Assembly (NCBI GenBank): GCA_963665015.2
Contig: CAXXSY010000004.1
Span: 1,860,001 to 1,924,000, forward strand
DNA from: G963662655 sp963665015
GTDB taxonomy: Bacteria > Cloacimonadota > Cloacimonadia > Cloacimonadales > JAIOQZ01
Length of the DNA: 64,000 nt
Direction: 5' to 3'
Shown here: piece by piece, positions 44,384 to 52,612 of the stretch
Layout of the letters: every line of letters starts with the position of its first letter
Numbering within the stretch: position 1 is the first letter of the stretch
The notes under the pieces: model-generated
What the model saw: only the letters and a program-made list of their open reading frames with translations
What the model was told of the DNA's origin: nothing
The model's database searches: none
Position numbers and translations under genes: made by a program

Positions 44384-44596
44384 GTTTTTGATGATTGAGT
44401 ATCAACAGATTACCGATCTCGATTCGGATAGCAAATAATCAAAACCAAACAAGACAATATTCTTTTGCTTTCTTGAGTGTGGTGTAACGTGTTACGTTGC
44501 TATTCGTTTACAATGTAGAATGCAGCTATTGAAACGATCAGCCATTTCCGGTATAAGATCGATGAATAGATTACGATCAACTGAATAGGATACAAT

Positions 44597-45454
44597 ATGG
44601 AGAACAGTATGTTGAAGGACATTGGAAGACTCGATTCCGATATGATCAAAGAAATCGATGCGAGACTGACCGAGATTTTCGAGCTTCTGGATAAAGGCAC
44701 AGCCAAATCCAAAACGGATGCGGTGAAGAAACTGAATGCGATAGCGAAATCACCGAACTACTTTATACGCGAATACCTGGGCAAACAGATGCTGGAATAC
44801 AAGAACCGCGAATTGATGTGCGAGATAGTGAAAAAAATGCTCAAGCATAAATTCTACGGGATCCGGGCTACAGCTCTTTTCTTTTTCGTGACACTCTACG
44901 AAAAAGATCCCGAAAAAGTACTGGAAACGCTGGAAGAACTCTTTGAGAGCGTACCATGGGAAGTAGAAAGTGTGATCAACGATCTTTGGCGCAATCACCC
45001 GGATGTGATGAAGCGTAAAATGCTGGAATGGCTTGGCGCGGAGAACGAAACCAAACGCGCGCTGTCGTTCCACGGCATGGAGAACATCGCCAACCAGGAC
45101 CCAGTCTATATCATGGACTTCATCAACCGCGCCATCGACGACGACAGCATGGAAGTGCAGAAGAAGATCACCCACATCCTGACGCAGGTCGCGCGCTCAC
45201 GTCCCGCCGAATGCTACCCCTACATTCACGAATGGCTTCTGGACGCGGATGACAAGCGCATGAAGACGTTGTGGGTTTCAATGAAGAAGCTGGCGAATAT
45301 CGTGATTCAGAAGAGTCGTCGCGACAAGACGCAGGAATTCATCATGCTCACCCACCGCACCATTCAGGACTGGCGTCACGACGACAATCCGAACGTCGCG
45401 GAGATGGGCGGCAAGCTATCCGGTATTTTGAAGAACAACCGGAATCAATCCTGA
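44597..45454 (+). CDS. HEAT-repeat protein, DNA alkylation repeat-like
   Basis: The 285-residue protein is all helical, built of about six HEAT-type helix pairs (VKKLNAIAKSPNYFIREYLG, FYGIRATALFFFVTLYEK, VESVINDLWRNHPDVMKRKML). The layout resembles the AlkD-type DNA alkylation repeat superfamily, but I cannot find its catalytic aspartate or DNA-contact residues with confidence, so a scaffold role is equally likely. Two starts are possible: 44597 (AGGA upstream) and 44609 (GGAG upstream); the longer is given. No signal peptide is seen, so it should be cytoplasmic. The last ten bases overlap the convergent heptose kinase gene. Confidence 0.7.
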   Translation: MENSMLKDIGRLDSDMIKEIDARLTEIFELLDKGTAKSKTDAVKKLNAIAKSPNYFIREYLGKQMLEYKNRELMCEIVKKMLKHKFYGIRATALFFFVTLYEKDPEKVLETLEELFESVPWEVESVINDLWRNHPDVMKRKMLEWLGAENETKRALSFHGMENIANQDPVYIMDFINRAIDDDSMEVQKKITHILTQVARSRPAECYPYIHEWLLDADDKRMKTLWVSMKKLANIVIQKSRRDKTQEFIMLTHRTIQDWRHDDNPNVAEMGGKLSGILKNNRNQS

Positions 45455-46440
45455 TTTTCCTGATGATTCCGGAAGGAATCGATGATTTCTTCCGGTTGAA
45501 TCGGATGAATCCCCACTTTTCCGCACACCTTTCCGGCAGCGTGATTGGCAATCAGTGCGGCGAGGCGTATATCGCAACCGGTCGCCATACATAACGTCAA
45601 GGTACCGATAACCGTATCGCCTGCGCCCGACACATCAAAGACTTCCATTGCAAAGGTCGGGATGCTGATCGGCTCGACGCCTTTCGTGAAGATCGTCAGC
45701 CCCTTCTCACCGCGCGTGATAACCACATGCTTCGCCTGCAAACGATCCAGCAATTGATTCGCAGCACTGACCAGGTCCTCTTCCGTCTTCACCTCGATGC
45801 CCAGATTCTTCTCGAGCTCTTTGATGTTGGGCTTGAAGACCGTGACATTCTCGTAGGCGAAGAAGTTGCGGAACTTGGGATCGACGGTGACGATCCTGCC
45901 CTTCTCGTTGCACTTCTCGATCATGGTGCGGATCACCCGTTCGGTGAGGAAGCCCTTGTTGTAGTCTTCGATCAGAACCGCGTCGATGTGGGGGAGAAGC
46001 GCGTTGAATCTCTCGATGATCGTATCCTCGACCTTGCTGTCAACGTCGTCGGTCTTTTCCCGATCAACCCTTACCACGTGCTGGTTGTGCGCGATGACCC
46101 TTGTCTTGAGCGTCGTGCTGCGGTTCTCATCGACGATCAGCTCGAGGTTCTCGATGCCGTTGTCCCTGAACAGCTCGCGCATGCGTTCGCCGTTGAGGTC
46201 GTTACCGATCAGACCGAGGACGTAGGGGATACCGCCCAGCGTATGGATGTTGTTGACCACGTTGGCGGCTCCGCCCAGGTGGAAATCTTCATGATGCACT
46301 TCGACAACCGGCACCGGCGCTTCCGGCGATATCCGATCGATCTTGCCCCACAGATAGTGGTCGATCATCAGGTCGCCCGCGACCAGAACCTTCTTTCCTC
46401 TCACGTCGTTCAAGACTTTCTTCAGTTTGTCGAGTTGCAT
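45445..46440 (-). CDS. rfaE1: D-glycero-beta-D-manno-heptose-7-phosphate kinase
   Basis: This PfkB/ribokinase-family enzyme makes heptose 1,7-bisphosphate for LPS inner-core ADP-heptose. The N-terminal line VLVAGDLMIDHYLWGKIDRISPEAPVPVV is the HldE kinase signature (in overlapping parts), with HLGGAANVVNN after it. The C-terminal PfkB motif DVSGAGDTVIGTL contains the catalytic aspartate. The separate adenylyltransferase domain of the bifunctional HldE is absent, so a second gene must exist elsewhere. AGGAGG lies seven bases before the start at 46440. It ends the der-plsY-purF operon. The enzyme supports an LPS-bearing outer membrane. Confidence 0.92.
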   Translation of the reverse strand: MQLDKLKKVLNDVRGKKVLVAGDLMIDHYLWGKIDRISPEAPVPVVEVHHEDFHLGGAANVVNNIHTLGGIPYVLGLIGNDLNGERMRELFRDNGIENLELIVDENRSTTLKTRVIAHNQHVVRVDREKTDDVDSKVEDTIIERFNALLPHIDAVLIEDYNKGFLTERVIRTMIEKCNEKGRIVTVDPKFRNFFAYENVTVFKPNIKELEKNLGIEVKTEEDLVSAANQLLDRLQAKHVVITRGEKGLTIFTKGVEPISIPTFAMEVFDVSGAGDTVIGTLTLCMATGCDIRLAALIANHAAGKVCGKVGIHPIQPEEIIDSFRNHQENQD

Positions 46441-46451
46441 GAAAAATCCTC

Positions 46452-47816
46452 CTATTGGATCGGGTAGCGCCCGTTGAAGCAGGCGTAGCAATATGATTCC
46501 GGCGCGTTGACCGTCTGGCGCAGCTCGTCGATGGAGAGGTAGCGCAGGCTGTCAACGTTCAGATATTCTTCGATTTCTTTGGTCGATTTCCGGTTTGCGA
46601 TCAGCTCTTCCTTCGTCGGCGTGTCGATGCCGTAGTAGCACGAATTCATCACCGGTGGCGAACCGATGCGCAGGTGGACTTCCTTCGCGCCCTGAGACTG
46701 GATCAGTCCGACAATCTTGCGAAGGGTAGTACCGCGAACGATGGAGTCGTCAACCATCACGATGCGCTTGCCTTCGAAAAAATTCGGCAGGGTATTGAAT
46801 TTCTGCGATACGCTCTCGTCTCGAACCGTCTGCTGCGGCTTGATGAAGGTCCTGCCCACATAGTGGTTACGGATCAGCCCCATCTCGTAGCGCACGCCGC
46901 TCTCCTTGGCATAGCCCAGCGCCATGGAGTTGGCGGAGTCAGGCACCGGGATCACGAAGTCGGGATTAAGGTCTTTGTCGCCCTTTGCCAGCATTACGCC
47001 GATGCGCTCCCGCACTGCATAGACGTTTTCGCCGAACTGGAAGCTGTCCGGACGCGAGAAATAGATATGCTCGAAGATACAGTGCTGGTCGTCTTTCACG
47101 GTGCGGTACTCGCAAGGATCGTTGTCGATCTCGCGGTAGCCGTTATTATCGATGTGGATGATCCCCGCCGGCTTCATTTCCTTCTTCCAGACGGGCTTCA
47201 TGATATCCAGCGCGCAGGATTCGGACGCTACGATGAAGGCGCCGTCCTGGGTCTGTCCATAGACCATCGGGCGGAAGGCGTAGGGATCGCGGAAGATCAC
47301 CATCTCGTCGCGGAAGGAGAACACGGTGGAGTACGCGCCCTTGAACTCGCGCATGAGCGACCGCACGGCGTCCAGCCAGTCCAGCTTCTCGATCTCCATC
47401 TTGTATGCGAGGTATTTGAGTAACAATTCGCCGTCGTTGCCGGAGATGAAGTGGACGTCTTTCTCCTCCAGCATGGTGCGGATTTCATCGTAGTTCACGA
47501 TGTCGCCGTTGCTGGCCAGTGCGAAGATCGGTCCGGCGAGCGTTTCGACGACATGCGGCTGCGAATTGTATTCGGTGGAAGTTCCGCGAGTGGGATAGCG
47601 AACGTGCCCGATGGCGATGTTGCCCGGAAGCTTTTCCAGCGCGTCGGCGTTGAAAACGAATTTCACCAGTCCCATCTTCTTGCGCAGCCTGAATCCCTTG
47701 CCGCTGGAAACGGCGATTCCGCAACTCTCCTGTCCCCGATGCTGCTCCGCAAAAAGACCCAGTGTTGCCAACTCTGCGGCGCGTTCATGCCCATAGACTC
47801 CGATGATTCCACACAT
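46452..47816 (-). CDS. purF: Amidophosphoribosyltransferase
   Basis: PurF makes phosphoribosylamine from PRPP and glutamine, the first step of purine synthesis. The N-terminal nucleophile Cys2 is already exposed in MCGIIGVYG with no propeptide. RGTSTEYNSQPH and the PRPP-binding motif VMVDDSIVRGTTLRKI are intact. Cysteines corresponding to the iron-sulfur ligands of the B. subtilis enzyme are visible: one before IFEHIYFSRPDS, one in MNSCYYG and two in YCYACF near the C-terminus. It probably binds a 4Fe-4S cluster. The start adjoins the plsY stop without a gap, and the ribosome site lies inside plsY. Confidence 0.95.
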   Translation of the reverse strand: MCGIIGVYGHERAAELATLGLFAEQHRGQESCGIAVSSGKGFRLRKKMGLVKFVFNADALEKLPGNIAIGHVRYPTRGTSTEYNSQPHVVETLAGPIFALASNGDIVNYDEIRTMLEEKDVHFISGNDGELLLKYLAYKMEIEKLDWLDAVRSLMREFKGAYSTVFSFRDEMVIFRDPYAFRPMVYGQTQDGAFIVASESCALDIMKPVWKKEMKPAGIIHIDNNGYREIDNDPCEYRTVKDDQHCIFEHIYFSRPDSFQFGENVYAVRERIGVMLAKGDKDLNPDFVIPVPDSANSMALGYAKESGVRYEMGLIRNHYVGRTFIKPQQTVRDESVSQKFNTLPNFFEGKRIVMVDDSIVRGTTLRKIVGLIQSQGAKEVHLRIGSPPVMNSCYYGIDTPTKEELIANRKSTKEIEEYLNVDSLRYLSIDELRQTVNAPESYCYACFNGRYPIQ

Positions 47817-48443
47817 TTATTTTTTCTCCTTCGATTTGAATGACAGACGATTCTCCGTTCCGGCGACGAGCCGCTTGATGTTCGCGGTGTGTCGTACGAT
47901 AACCAGCAGCGCGACCAGCCCGGTCAGCACGAGATAGACGATATCGGAGAATCCGTTTAAAAGGTTGATGACGAGATTGCTCAGGAACAGCACCGACGCC
48001 GCCAGGATCGATCCCAGCGATACGTAGCGCGATATCCAGGTTGCAATGACAAAGGTGAGGATGGCGCAGAGAAACGAGACCGGCGTCAGGACGATGAAGA
48101 CACCGGCGGAGGTCGCCACGCCCTTGCCGCCCTTGAAACCGAGGAATAACGTATAATTGTGACCAAGGATCGCCACCAGCCCGACCAGCGCCAGCAGGAG
48201 CGGATTGCTGCCGATCAACAGCTTCGCGATATAGACCGCTGCCGCGCCCTTGAGGATATCCAGCGCGAGCACCGGAAGTCCGAGCTTGATCCCGAGCACG
48301 CGGACGGCGTTGGTAGCGCCCACGTTACCGCTTCCGAACTTGCGGATATCGATCTTGCGAAACAGTTTTCCAAAAATATAGCTGACGGGGATACTTCCCA
48401 GGATGTAGGCGGCGACGATCGAGACGATCAATCCTTTTGCCAT
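47817..48443 (-). CDS. plsY: Acyl-phosphate glycerol-3-phosphate acyltransferase
   Basis: PlsY moves an acyl group from acyl-phosphate to glycerol-3-phosphate, the first step in phospholipid synthesis, at the inner membrane. The family motifs are present: GSIPVSYIFGK (motif with Ser), FGSGNVGATNAVRVLG, and GHNYTLFLGFKGGKGVATSAG. Five or more hydrophobic helices and 208 residues are normal. It overlaps the der stop by 16 bases. Position between der and purF is an operon arrangement rather than a functional link. Confidence 0.94.
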   Translation of the reverse strand: MAKGLIVSIVAAYILGSIPVSYIFGKLFRKIDIRKFGSGNVGATNAVRVLGIKLGLPVLALDILKGAAAVYIAKLLIGSNPLLLALVGLVAILGHNYTLFLGFKGGKGVATSAGVFIVLTPVSFLCAILTFVIATWISRYVSLGSILAASVLFLSNLVINLLNGFSDIVYLVLTGLVALLVIVRHTANIKRLVAGTENRLSFKSKEKK

Positions 48444-49807
48444 ATACCGAGCTCCATCATTTCCTTGCGGTCGCGTTCGGAGATGTGATCCTTTCCGCGA
48501 ATGAACATCCGAATGGCCGCGCCGGAGAATTCGAATTCATCGCGCAGCCTGTTGTGCAGGTAGCGGCGGTATTGCTCCGAGACCATCTTGGCGTTGTTGA
48601 CGAAAAAGACGATGGTCGGCGGATGCACCATCACCTGTGTGCAGTAGTAAAACTTGATATGCTTGCCCGTGGGATGCGAGGGCGGGTACTTGGCGATGGT
48701 CGCCTTCAGGAACTGGTTCAGCTTCGAGGTTGGGATGCGCCGACTGGAGTGCGAGAAAACCTCCAGCACCTTTTCGAGCATCTTGCGAATCCGTTGCCCG
48801 GTCAGGGCCGAGCTGAAGACGATAGGCGCATGTTCGAGAAAGGGCAGTTCACGGGCGAAGTCCTTCGTGAACTTGTTGACCGTGTTGGTGTCCTTCTCGA
48901 CGAGGTCCCACTTGTTGAACACCACGAGGATGTCCTTGTAATTTCGGTGCGCGTAGGAGGCGATCTTCTTGTCCTGCTGCGAGATGTCGGACGACGCGTC
49001 GAGGATCAGCAGCACGATGTCGGCGCGGTTGATGCTCTCGATGGTGCGCATGGAGCTGAAGTACTCGACGCCCTTCTTGATTTTCGTTTTGCGCCGCAGT
49101 CCGGCGGTGTCGATTAGCACCAGTTTCTTGCCGAAGTAGTTCAGCGCTGTGTCGATCGCGTCGCGCGTGGTGCCAGGTATATCGCTGACGATCACGGTGT
49201 CCTCGCCCACCAGGCGGTTGACGATGGAGGATTTGCCCACGTTGGGTTTTCCCACGATGGCGATGTTGATCTGGTTCTCGTTGGCGGCCGGCACTTCGGT
49301 TTGTTTGGGCGGCTTCATGCGATCGATGAGCTCGTCCAGGAAATTCCCGACGTTGCGGCCGTGAACCGCGGATATCGGGAAGGCTTCGTCGAACCCGAGC
49401 TGCAGGAAGTCGTACAGCTCCAGCGCGAATTTGTCGTTATCGACTTTGTTCGCCACCAGCATCACTTTATCGCGGTGGGGCGACAGCGTGCGTGCGATCT
49501 CGATGTCGATATCGGTCGCGCCGGTGTGTGCATCGACGACGAACAGGATGAAATCGGCTTCCTCGATGGATATCTCTGCCTGAAACCGCACCTGCTTGTC
49601 GATGGTGTCGTCCGAGTGGGGGATGATCCCGCCCGTATCGACGACGACAAAGGCGTGATCACTCCAGGTGACTTCTTCGTATTTACGATCGCGCGTGATT
49701 CCCGCTTCCGGATCGACAATCGCTTTGCGCTTGCGGCACATGCGATTGAAAAGCGTCGATTTCCCGACATTCGGTCGTCCCACGATCGCGACTATTTTCT
49801 TTAGCAT
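48428..49807 (-). CDS. der: Ribosome-associated GTPase Der
   Basis: Der (EngA) is a double GTPase for 50S subunit maturation. The first G domain shows GRPNVGKST and DTGG, with NKVD later. The second shows GKPNVGKSS, DTAGLRRKTKIKKG and NKWD. The C-terminal KH-like domain (about 345-435) contains FYCTQV and PPTIVFFVN. The start at 49807 is used because it gives the canonical MLKKIVAIVGRP beginning; GGGAG lies about nine bases upstream. It leads an operon with plsY, purF and rfaE1. No promoter stands out upstream, where a REP element begins about 100 bases away. Confidence 0.95.
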   Translation of the reverse strand: MLKKIVAIVGRPNVGKSTLFNRMCRKRKAIVDPEAGITRDRKYEEVTWSDHAFVVVDTGGIIPHSDDTIDKQVRFQAEISIEEADFILFVVDAHTGATDIDIEIARTLSPHRDKVMLVANKVDNDKFALELYDFLQLGFDEAFPISAVHGRNVGNFLDELIDRMKPPKQTEVPAANENQINIAIVGKPNVGKSSIVNRLVGEDTVIVSDIPGTTRDAIDTALNYFGKKLVLIDTAGLRRKTKIKKGVEYFSSMRTIESINRADIVLLILDASSDISQQDKKIASYAHRNYKDILVVFNKWDLVEKDTNTVNKFTKDFARELPFLEHAPIVFSSALTGQRIRKMLEKVLEVFSHSSRRIPTSKLNQFLKATIAKYPPSHPTGKHIKFYYCTQVMVHPPTIVFFVNNAKMVSEQYRRYLHNRLRDEFEFSGAAIRMFIRGKDHISERDRKEMMELGIWQKD

Positions 49808-49909
49808 TTTGTCTAACTCCCTATTGATAGAGAATGTATCAGATTCTGCCATGCCCGTTTTCTGTCAACCAGAAACATGATACGCAACCACCTCTCGTGT
49901 TGCGCAGCT

Positions 49910-49945
49910 CCCTTGGTACGCAGGCACCCTTGCCTGCATCTCTTC
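49910..49945 (-). repeat. REP-like hairpin, left flank of RAYT
   Basis: On the minus strand this reads GAGATGCAGGCAAGGGTG and continues CCTGCGTACC. The stem GCAGGC/GCCTGC lies at 49920-49937. It is the same sequence as the copy at 50625-50652 in opposite orientation. Confidence 0.8.
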
Positions 49946-50047
49946 TCCCTTGAAGTACGTTGGACACCGATAGACCTTGCGAAACGAAAAACCTGATTTC
50001 GCATTAATATTATTGACCGACAAAAGCCTAATCATCATTGTAATCCC

Positions 50048-50625
50048 ATGGAAAAGAAAATTGGCTGGTCAAATCGTGGATATCTGCCACATTATGATGC
50101 TTCCGGTATCTATCAGTTTATCACAATCCGGCTTCACGATTCTATACCTGCCGAGGTTTTGGAAAAGTACAAACTGGAGCGAATGTCAGATGATTCGACC
50201 AGGAATCCGCTACTTGAGGATTTTTTAGAGAAATATGACGAAATGAACTATGGCTCTTGCGCGTTGCGAAATGAGCAGATAGCCGGAATCACCGAACAAA
50301 CTCTGCTGATTCATCATGCAAAACTTTACGAGCTGATTGAGTGGTGTATCATGCAAACCATCTTCATGTTCTGCTCAAAACTAACGCGGAGACACCGTTA
50401 AGCCAAATAATCCACTCGTGGAAGTCATTCATTGCAAATGAGGCAAACCGGATTCTCGACCGCAGCGGAAAATTCTGGATGCACGATTATTTTGATCGCT
50501 ACATCCGGGATGATCAACACTTCTATTCGACAATCGAATACATCCGTAATAACCCTGTCAAAGCAATGCTTGTGCGGAAGGCGGAAGATTGGCCGTGGTC
50601 GTCGGTGGGAAGGAAGGAGAGATAG
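50048..50625 (+). pseudogene. RAYT (REP-associated tyrosine transposase), frameshifted
   Basis: The gene is split between two frames. The first part (50048 to about 50353) has GIYQFITIRLHDSIP and HHAKLYELIEWCIM. The second (from about 50354) has NHLHVLL, WKSFIANEANRIL, DYFDRYIRDDQHFYSTIEYIRNNPVKA and DWPWSSVG. Together these give the whole Y1/IS200-like RAYT layout: the HUH histidines in NHLHV and the likely catalytic tyrosine in the DYFDRYIRD line. One C is missing next to 50354 (ATGCAAAC where ATGCCAAAC would restore WCIMPNHLHV), so the break falls inside the HUH motif. It is flanked by inverted REP hairpins. Either the gene is dead or the base is a sequencing or assembly error. Confidence 0.85.
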
Positions 50626-50655
50626 AGATGCAGGCAAGGGTGCCTGCGTACCAGC
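50622..50655 (+). repeat. REP-like hairpin, right flank of RAYT
   Basis: GAGATGCAGGCAAGGGTG continues CCTGCGTACCAG; the stem GCAGGC/GCCTGC is at 50630-50647. It begins at the RAYT stop codon and mirrors the left copy at 49910-49945. Confidence 0.8.
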
Positions 50656-50662
50656 GGATATC

Positions 50663-50689
50663 AAAAAAGCCGGCGCGGGGCCGGCTTTT
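50663..50689 (-). terminator. Bidirectional intrinsic terminator
   Basis: A stem GCCGGC-GCGGG-GCCGGC is flanked by AAAAAA and TTTT, so both strands show a U-run. It ends the outer-membrane protein gene at 50708 and would also stop read-through from the RAYT. Confidence 0.85.
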
Positions 50690-50707
50690 ATAATATAGGT
50701 CAGACGA

Positions 50708-52240
50708 TCAGAAGTGGAATTCGACACCGAGTGCCATCGTCTTGATGGTCTCGTCCTCACCCTTGATCTCGCCGTCGTTGTTGTAGTCGGCGTAGCGTTC
50801 CTGGTATTTGGCGACCAGGTTGGTGTTCGCGGACATGCCATAGACCACGGTTCCCGTGATGAGGGTGGTCGGGGTTTTCCATTCTTTCAGGACGTGTTTG
50901 ACGCGCGTTTGCTGGTAGGCGACGGAGAGTTCCTTGAGCTGCGGGATGATCTTCTGCGCCAGAGACAATTTACCCCAGATCGACTTGTTGCGGTCGTTCC
51001 AGCCCTCTTCTTCGTCGCTGTTGGTGTACATATCTTCGTAGGCGACCGTCAAGTAGAGCGTGTTGAAGAGGTTGGTCGTAAGGCAGCCGTACCAGCCCTG
51101 CATTTCCGGATTGTTCGCCAGCGTTTCTTCTTTGGTCACCGCCACGGTTTGCCCGTCTTCGTTATAAACGGTCACGCGGTTTTCGTCATAGAGGTTGTCG
51201 AAGAAGGATGGCTCGAAATCCTCGTGATAGTAGCGGTATTCAAGGTTCATGTTGAAGATGAGGAATTTCATGTAGAAGCCGGGGAATATGACGCCCCATT
51301 TGTGGTCGAGGATGGTCGCGTATTCACCGTAGTTGCTTAGGTAGAACGCCGGAAGATTGATCAGCGGCAGTTCGTAGTCAAGCCCCAGCGCGGTCACTTC
51401 GTCTTCCTCGAACTCGTCCAGCGAGGGATTGCGCAGGCTGTCGATCACCGCGGAATTCTCGAACCAGTATTCGAAGGTCAGCGTATCGTCGGGATTGTGC
51501 TGCATGATGTCGTCGAAGAGATCGCGATAGAAATCGGCTTCCTCGTCAACGCGGTTGTGCCGGTCCTCGTCGTAGGGGTAATCGTCGAACTCGTTGGCAT
51601 AGTTGTCGTCGTCGTCGTCCAGAAGGCCCTTGTACTGGTCCTGGTCCGTTACGGCCGAGATACCGATCTTGATATTGTTGATGATGGGAATGGGCATCTT
51701 GCCGAGGGGCTTGGTCGCCACACGACCGGCGAGGATGTCGTTTTCGAGGACGTTGGAGGTGAACACTTCCAGCTCGACGAGTTCGCCGGGCCAGGTTCCG
51801 CCAAGTTGCAGACCGATCTGCCGGTATTCGGGATAGAGCAGCATGTTGGTGTAGTTGCTCATGATCAGTCCGTGACCGAGCGTATAGCCCTTGAAGCCTC
51901 CGATCTTGCCGTAGAAGACATCGCCGCGCTGTCCGTAGCGGATGTAGTAGATCTTGTTGATGTAGTCTTCCCAGTCGTCCCAGTCCTCTTCGCGGATGTT
52001 GCCTTCCTCGTCGATGAGGATATCCGCGTCGAGTCCGATGCCGAATTTCCCGAAAACGAGTTCGGGCATGAGCCTGATCTGCGCGTAGGTTTTGCCGTTC
52101 ATGGTCATGCTTCCGAAGGCTCCGCCGAAACCGAATCCGGTGCTTGCGGTCGCGGTCACGGAAGTCGAGTCAATGTCCTGCGCCACAAGCAGTAGCGGCA
52201 GCACGAGAAGGATAAGAAACAAGAATCGTTTTGTCATCAT
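50708..52240 (-). CDS. Outer-membrane beta-barrel protein
   Basis: The 510-residue protein has a signal peptide (about 1-21, MMTKRFLFLILL to LLLVAQ). The body has alternating aromatic strands and ends GVEFHF with a terminal phenylalanine, as for proteins assembled by the BAM machinery. Acidic loops such as LDDDDDNYANEFDDYPYDED and YNNDGEIKGEDE look able to bind calcium. Two ATGs in tandem follow AAGGAACGA; the first is used. It is transcribed away from the cobalamin riboswitch gene, with about 140 bases between, and has a clear terminator. No substrate can be named; a porin-like role is the default. Confidence 0.75.
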   Translation of the reverse strand: MMTKRFLFLILLVLPLLLVAQDIDSTSVTATASTGFGFGGAFGSMTMNGKTYAQIRLMPELVFGKFGIGLDADILIDEEGNIREEDWDDWEDYINKIYYIRYGQRGDVFYGKIGGFKGYTLGHGLIMSNYTNMLLYPEYRQIGLQLGGTWPGELVELEVFTSNVLENDILAGRVATKPLGKMPIPIINNIKIGISAVTDQDQYKGLLDDDDDNYANEFDDYPYDEDRHNRVDEEADFYRDLFDDIMQHNPDDTLTFEYWFENSAVIDSLRNPSLDEFEEDEVTALGLDYELPLINLPAFYLSNYGEYATILDHKWGVIFPGFYMKFLIFNMNLEYRYYHEDFEPSFFDNLYDENRVTVYNEDGQTVAVTKEETLANNPEMQGWYGCLTTNLFNTLYLTVAYEDMYTNSDEEEGWNDRNKSIWGKLSLAQKIIPQLKELSVAYQQTRVKHVLKEWKTPTTLITGTVVYGMSANTNLVAKYQERYADYNNDGEIKGEDETIKTMALGVEFHF

Positions 52241-52380
52241 TCGTTCCTTTATAGGGTTTTTGTGTGCTTTTTGCAAGCATGAAATCAGCAGCAGGTATTT
52301 GTCAAGGAAATCCGAAAGAACGCTGACGAAGAATATGAGATTTGCTTGACCAATTTCAGGCGCTCGAAAAGCTGTCGTCA

Positions 52381-52549
52381 GATTCCGGTTCGTTCAATCG
52401 AACGCTAAGATGGAATCCCGTGAAATTCGGGAGCAGCCCCCGCTCCTGTGAGAAGTTACGAACGCTCCGACACGCCACTGACCGATGGTTGGGAAGGCGG
52501 AGCAAGTAGGATCGAGCTTCGAGCCAGGAGACATGCCGGTTTCAAAATC
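52381..52549 (+). promoter_or_regulatory. Cobalamin (B12) riboswitch
   Basis: The conserved core is present in order: GGAATCCCGTGAAATTCGGG (52412-52431), then AGCAGCCCCCGCTCCTGTG, CCACTGACCGATGG, TTGGGAAGGCGG (near 52489-52500), and the B12 box GAGCCAGGAGACATGCCGG (52521-52539). CCGG at 52385-52388 can pair with CCGG at 52536-52539 as the base stem. Cobalamin binding should lower expression of the gene that follows. The exact 5' edge is approximate. Confidence 0.92.
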
Positions 52550-52560
52550 CAATCACTTTC

Positions 52561-52608
52561 GGAGGGAAAGCGAGGTTGGCTCCTTACTTACCCTCCTCAT
52601 CGAGGAGG
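52561..52608 (+). promoter_or_regulatory. Shine-Dalgarno-sequestering expression platform
   Basis: CCTCCTC (52592-52598) pairs perfectly with GAGGAGG (52602-52608), the ribosome site of the next gene, through a three-base loop. GGAGGG (52561-52566) can instead pair with CCCTCC (52591-52596), which would free the ribosome site. The two pairings exclude each other, so control is likely at translation. Confidence 0.7.
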
Positions 52609-52612
52609 AAAG

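Noticed and set aside
44597..45454. Calling the HEAT protein an active AlkD glycosylase
   Set aside because: The catalytic aspartate and DNA-contact residues could not be located with confidence, so only the HEAT fold is claimed.
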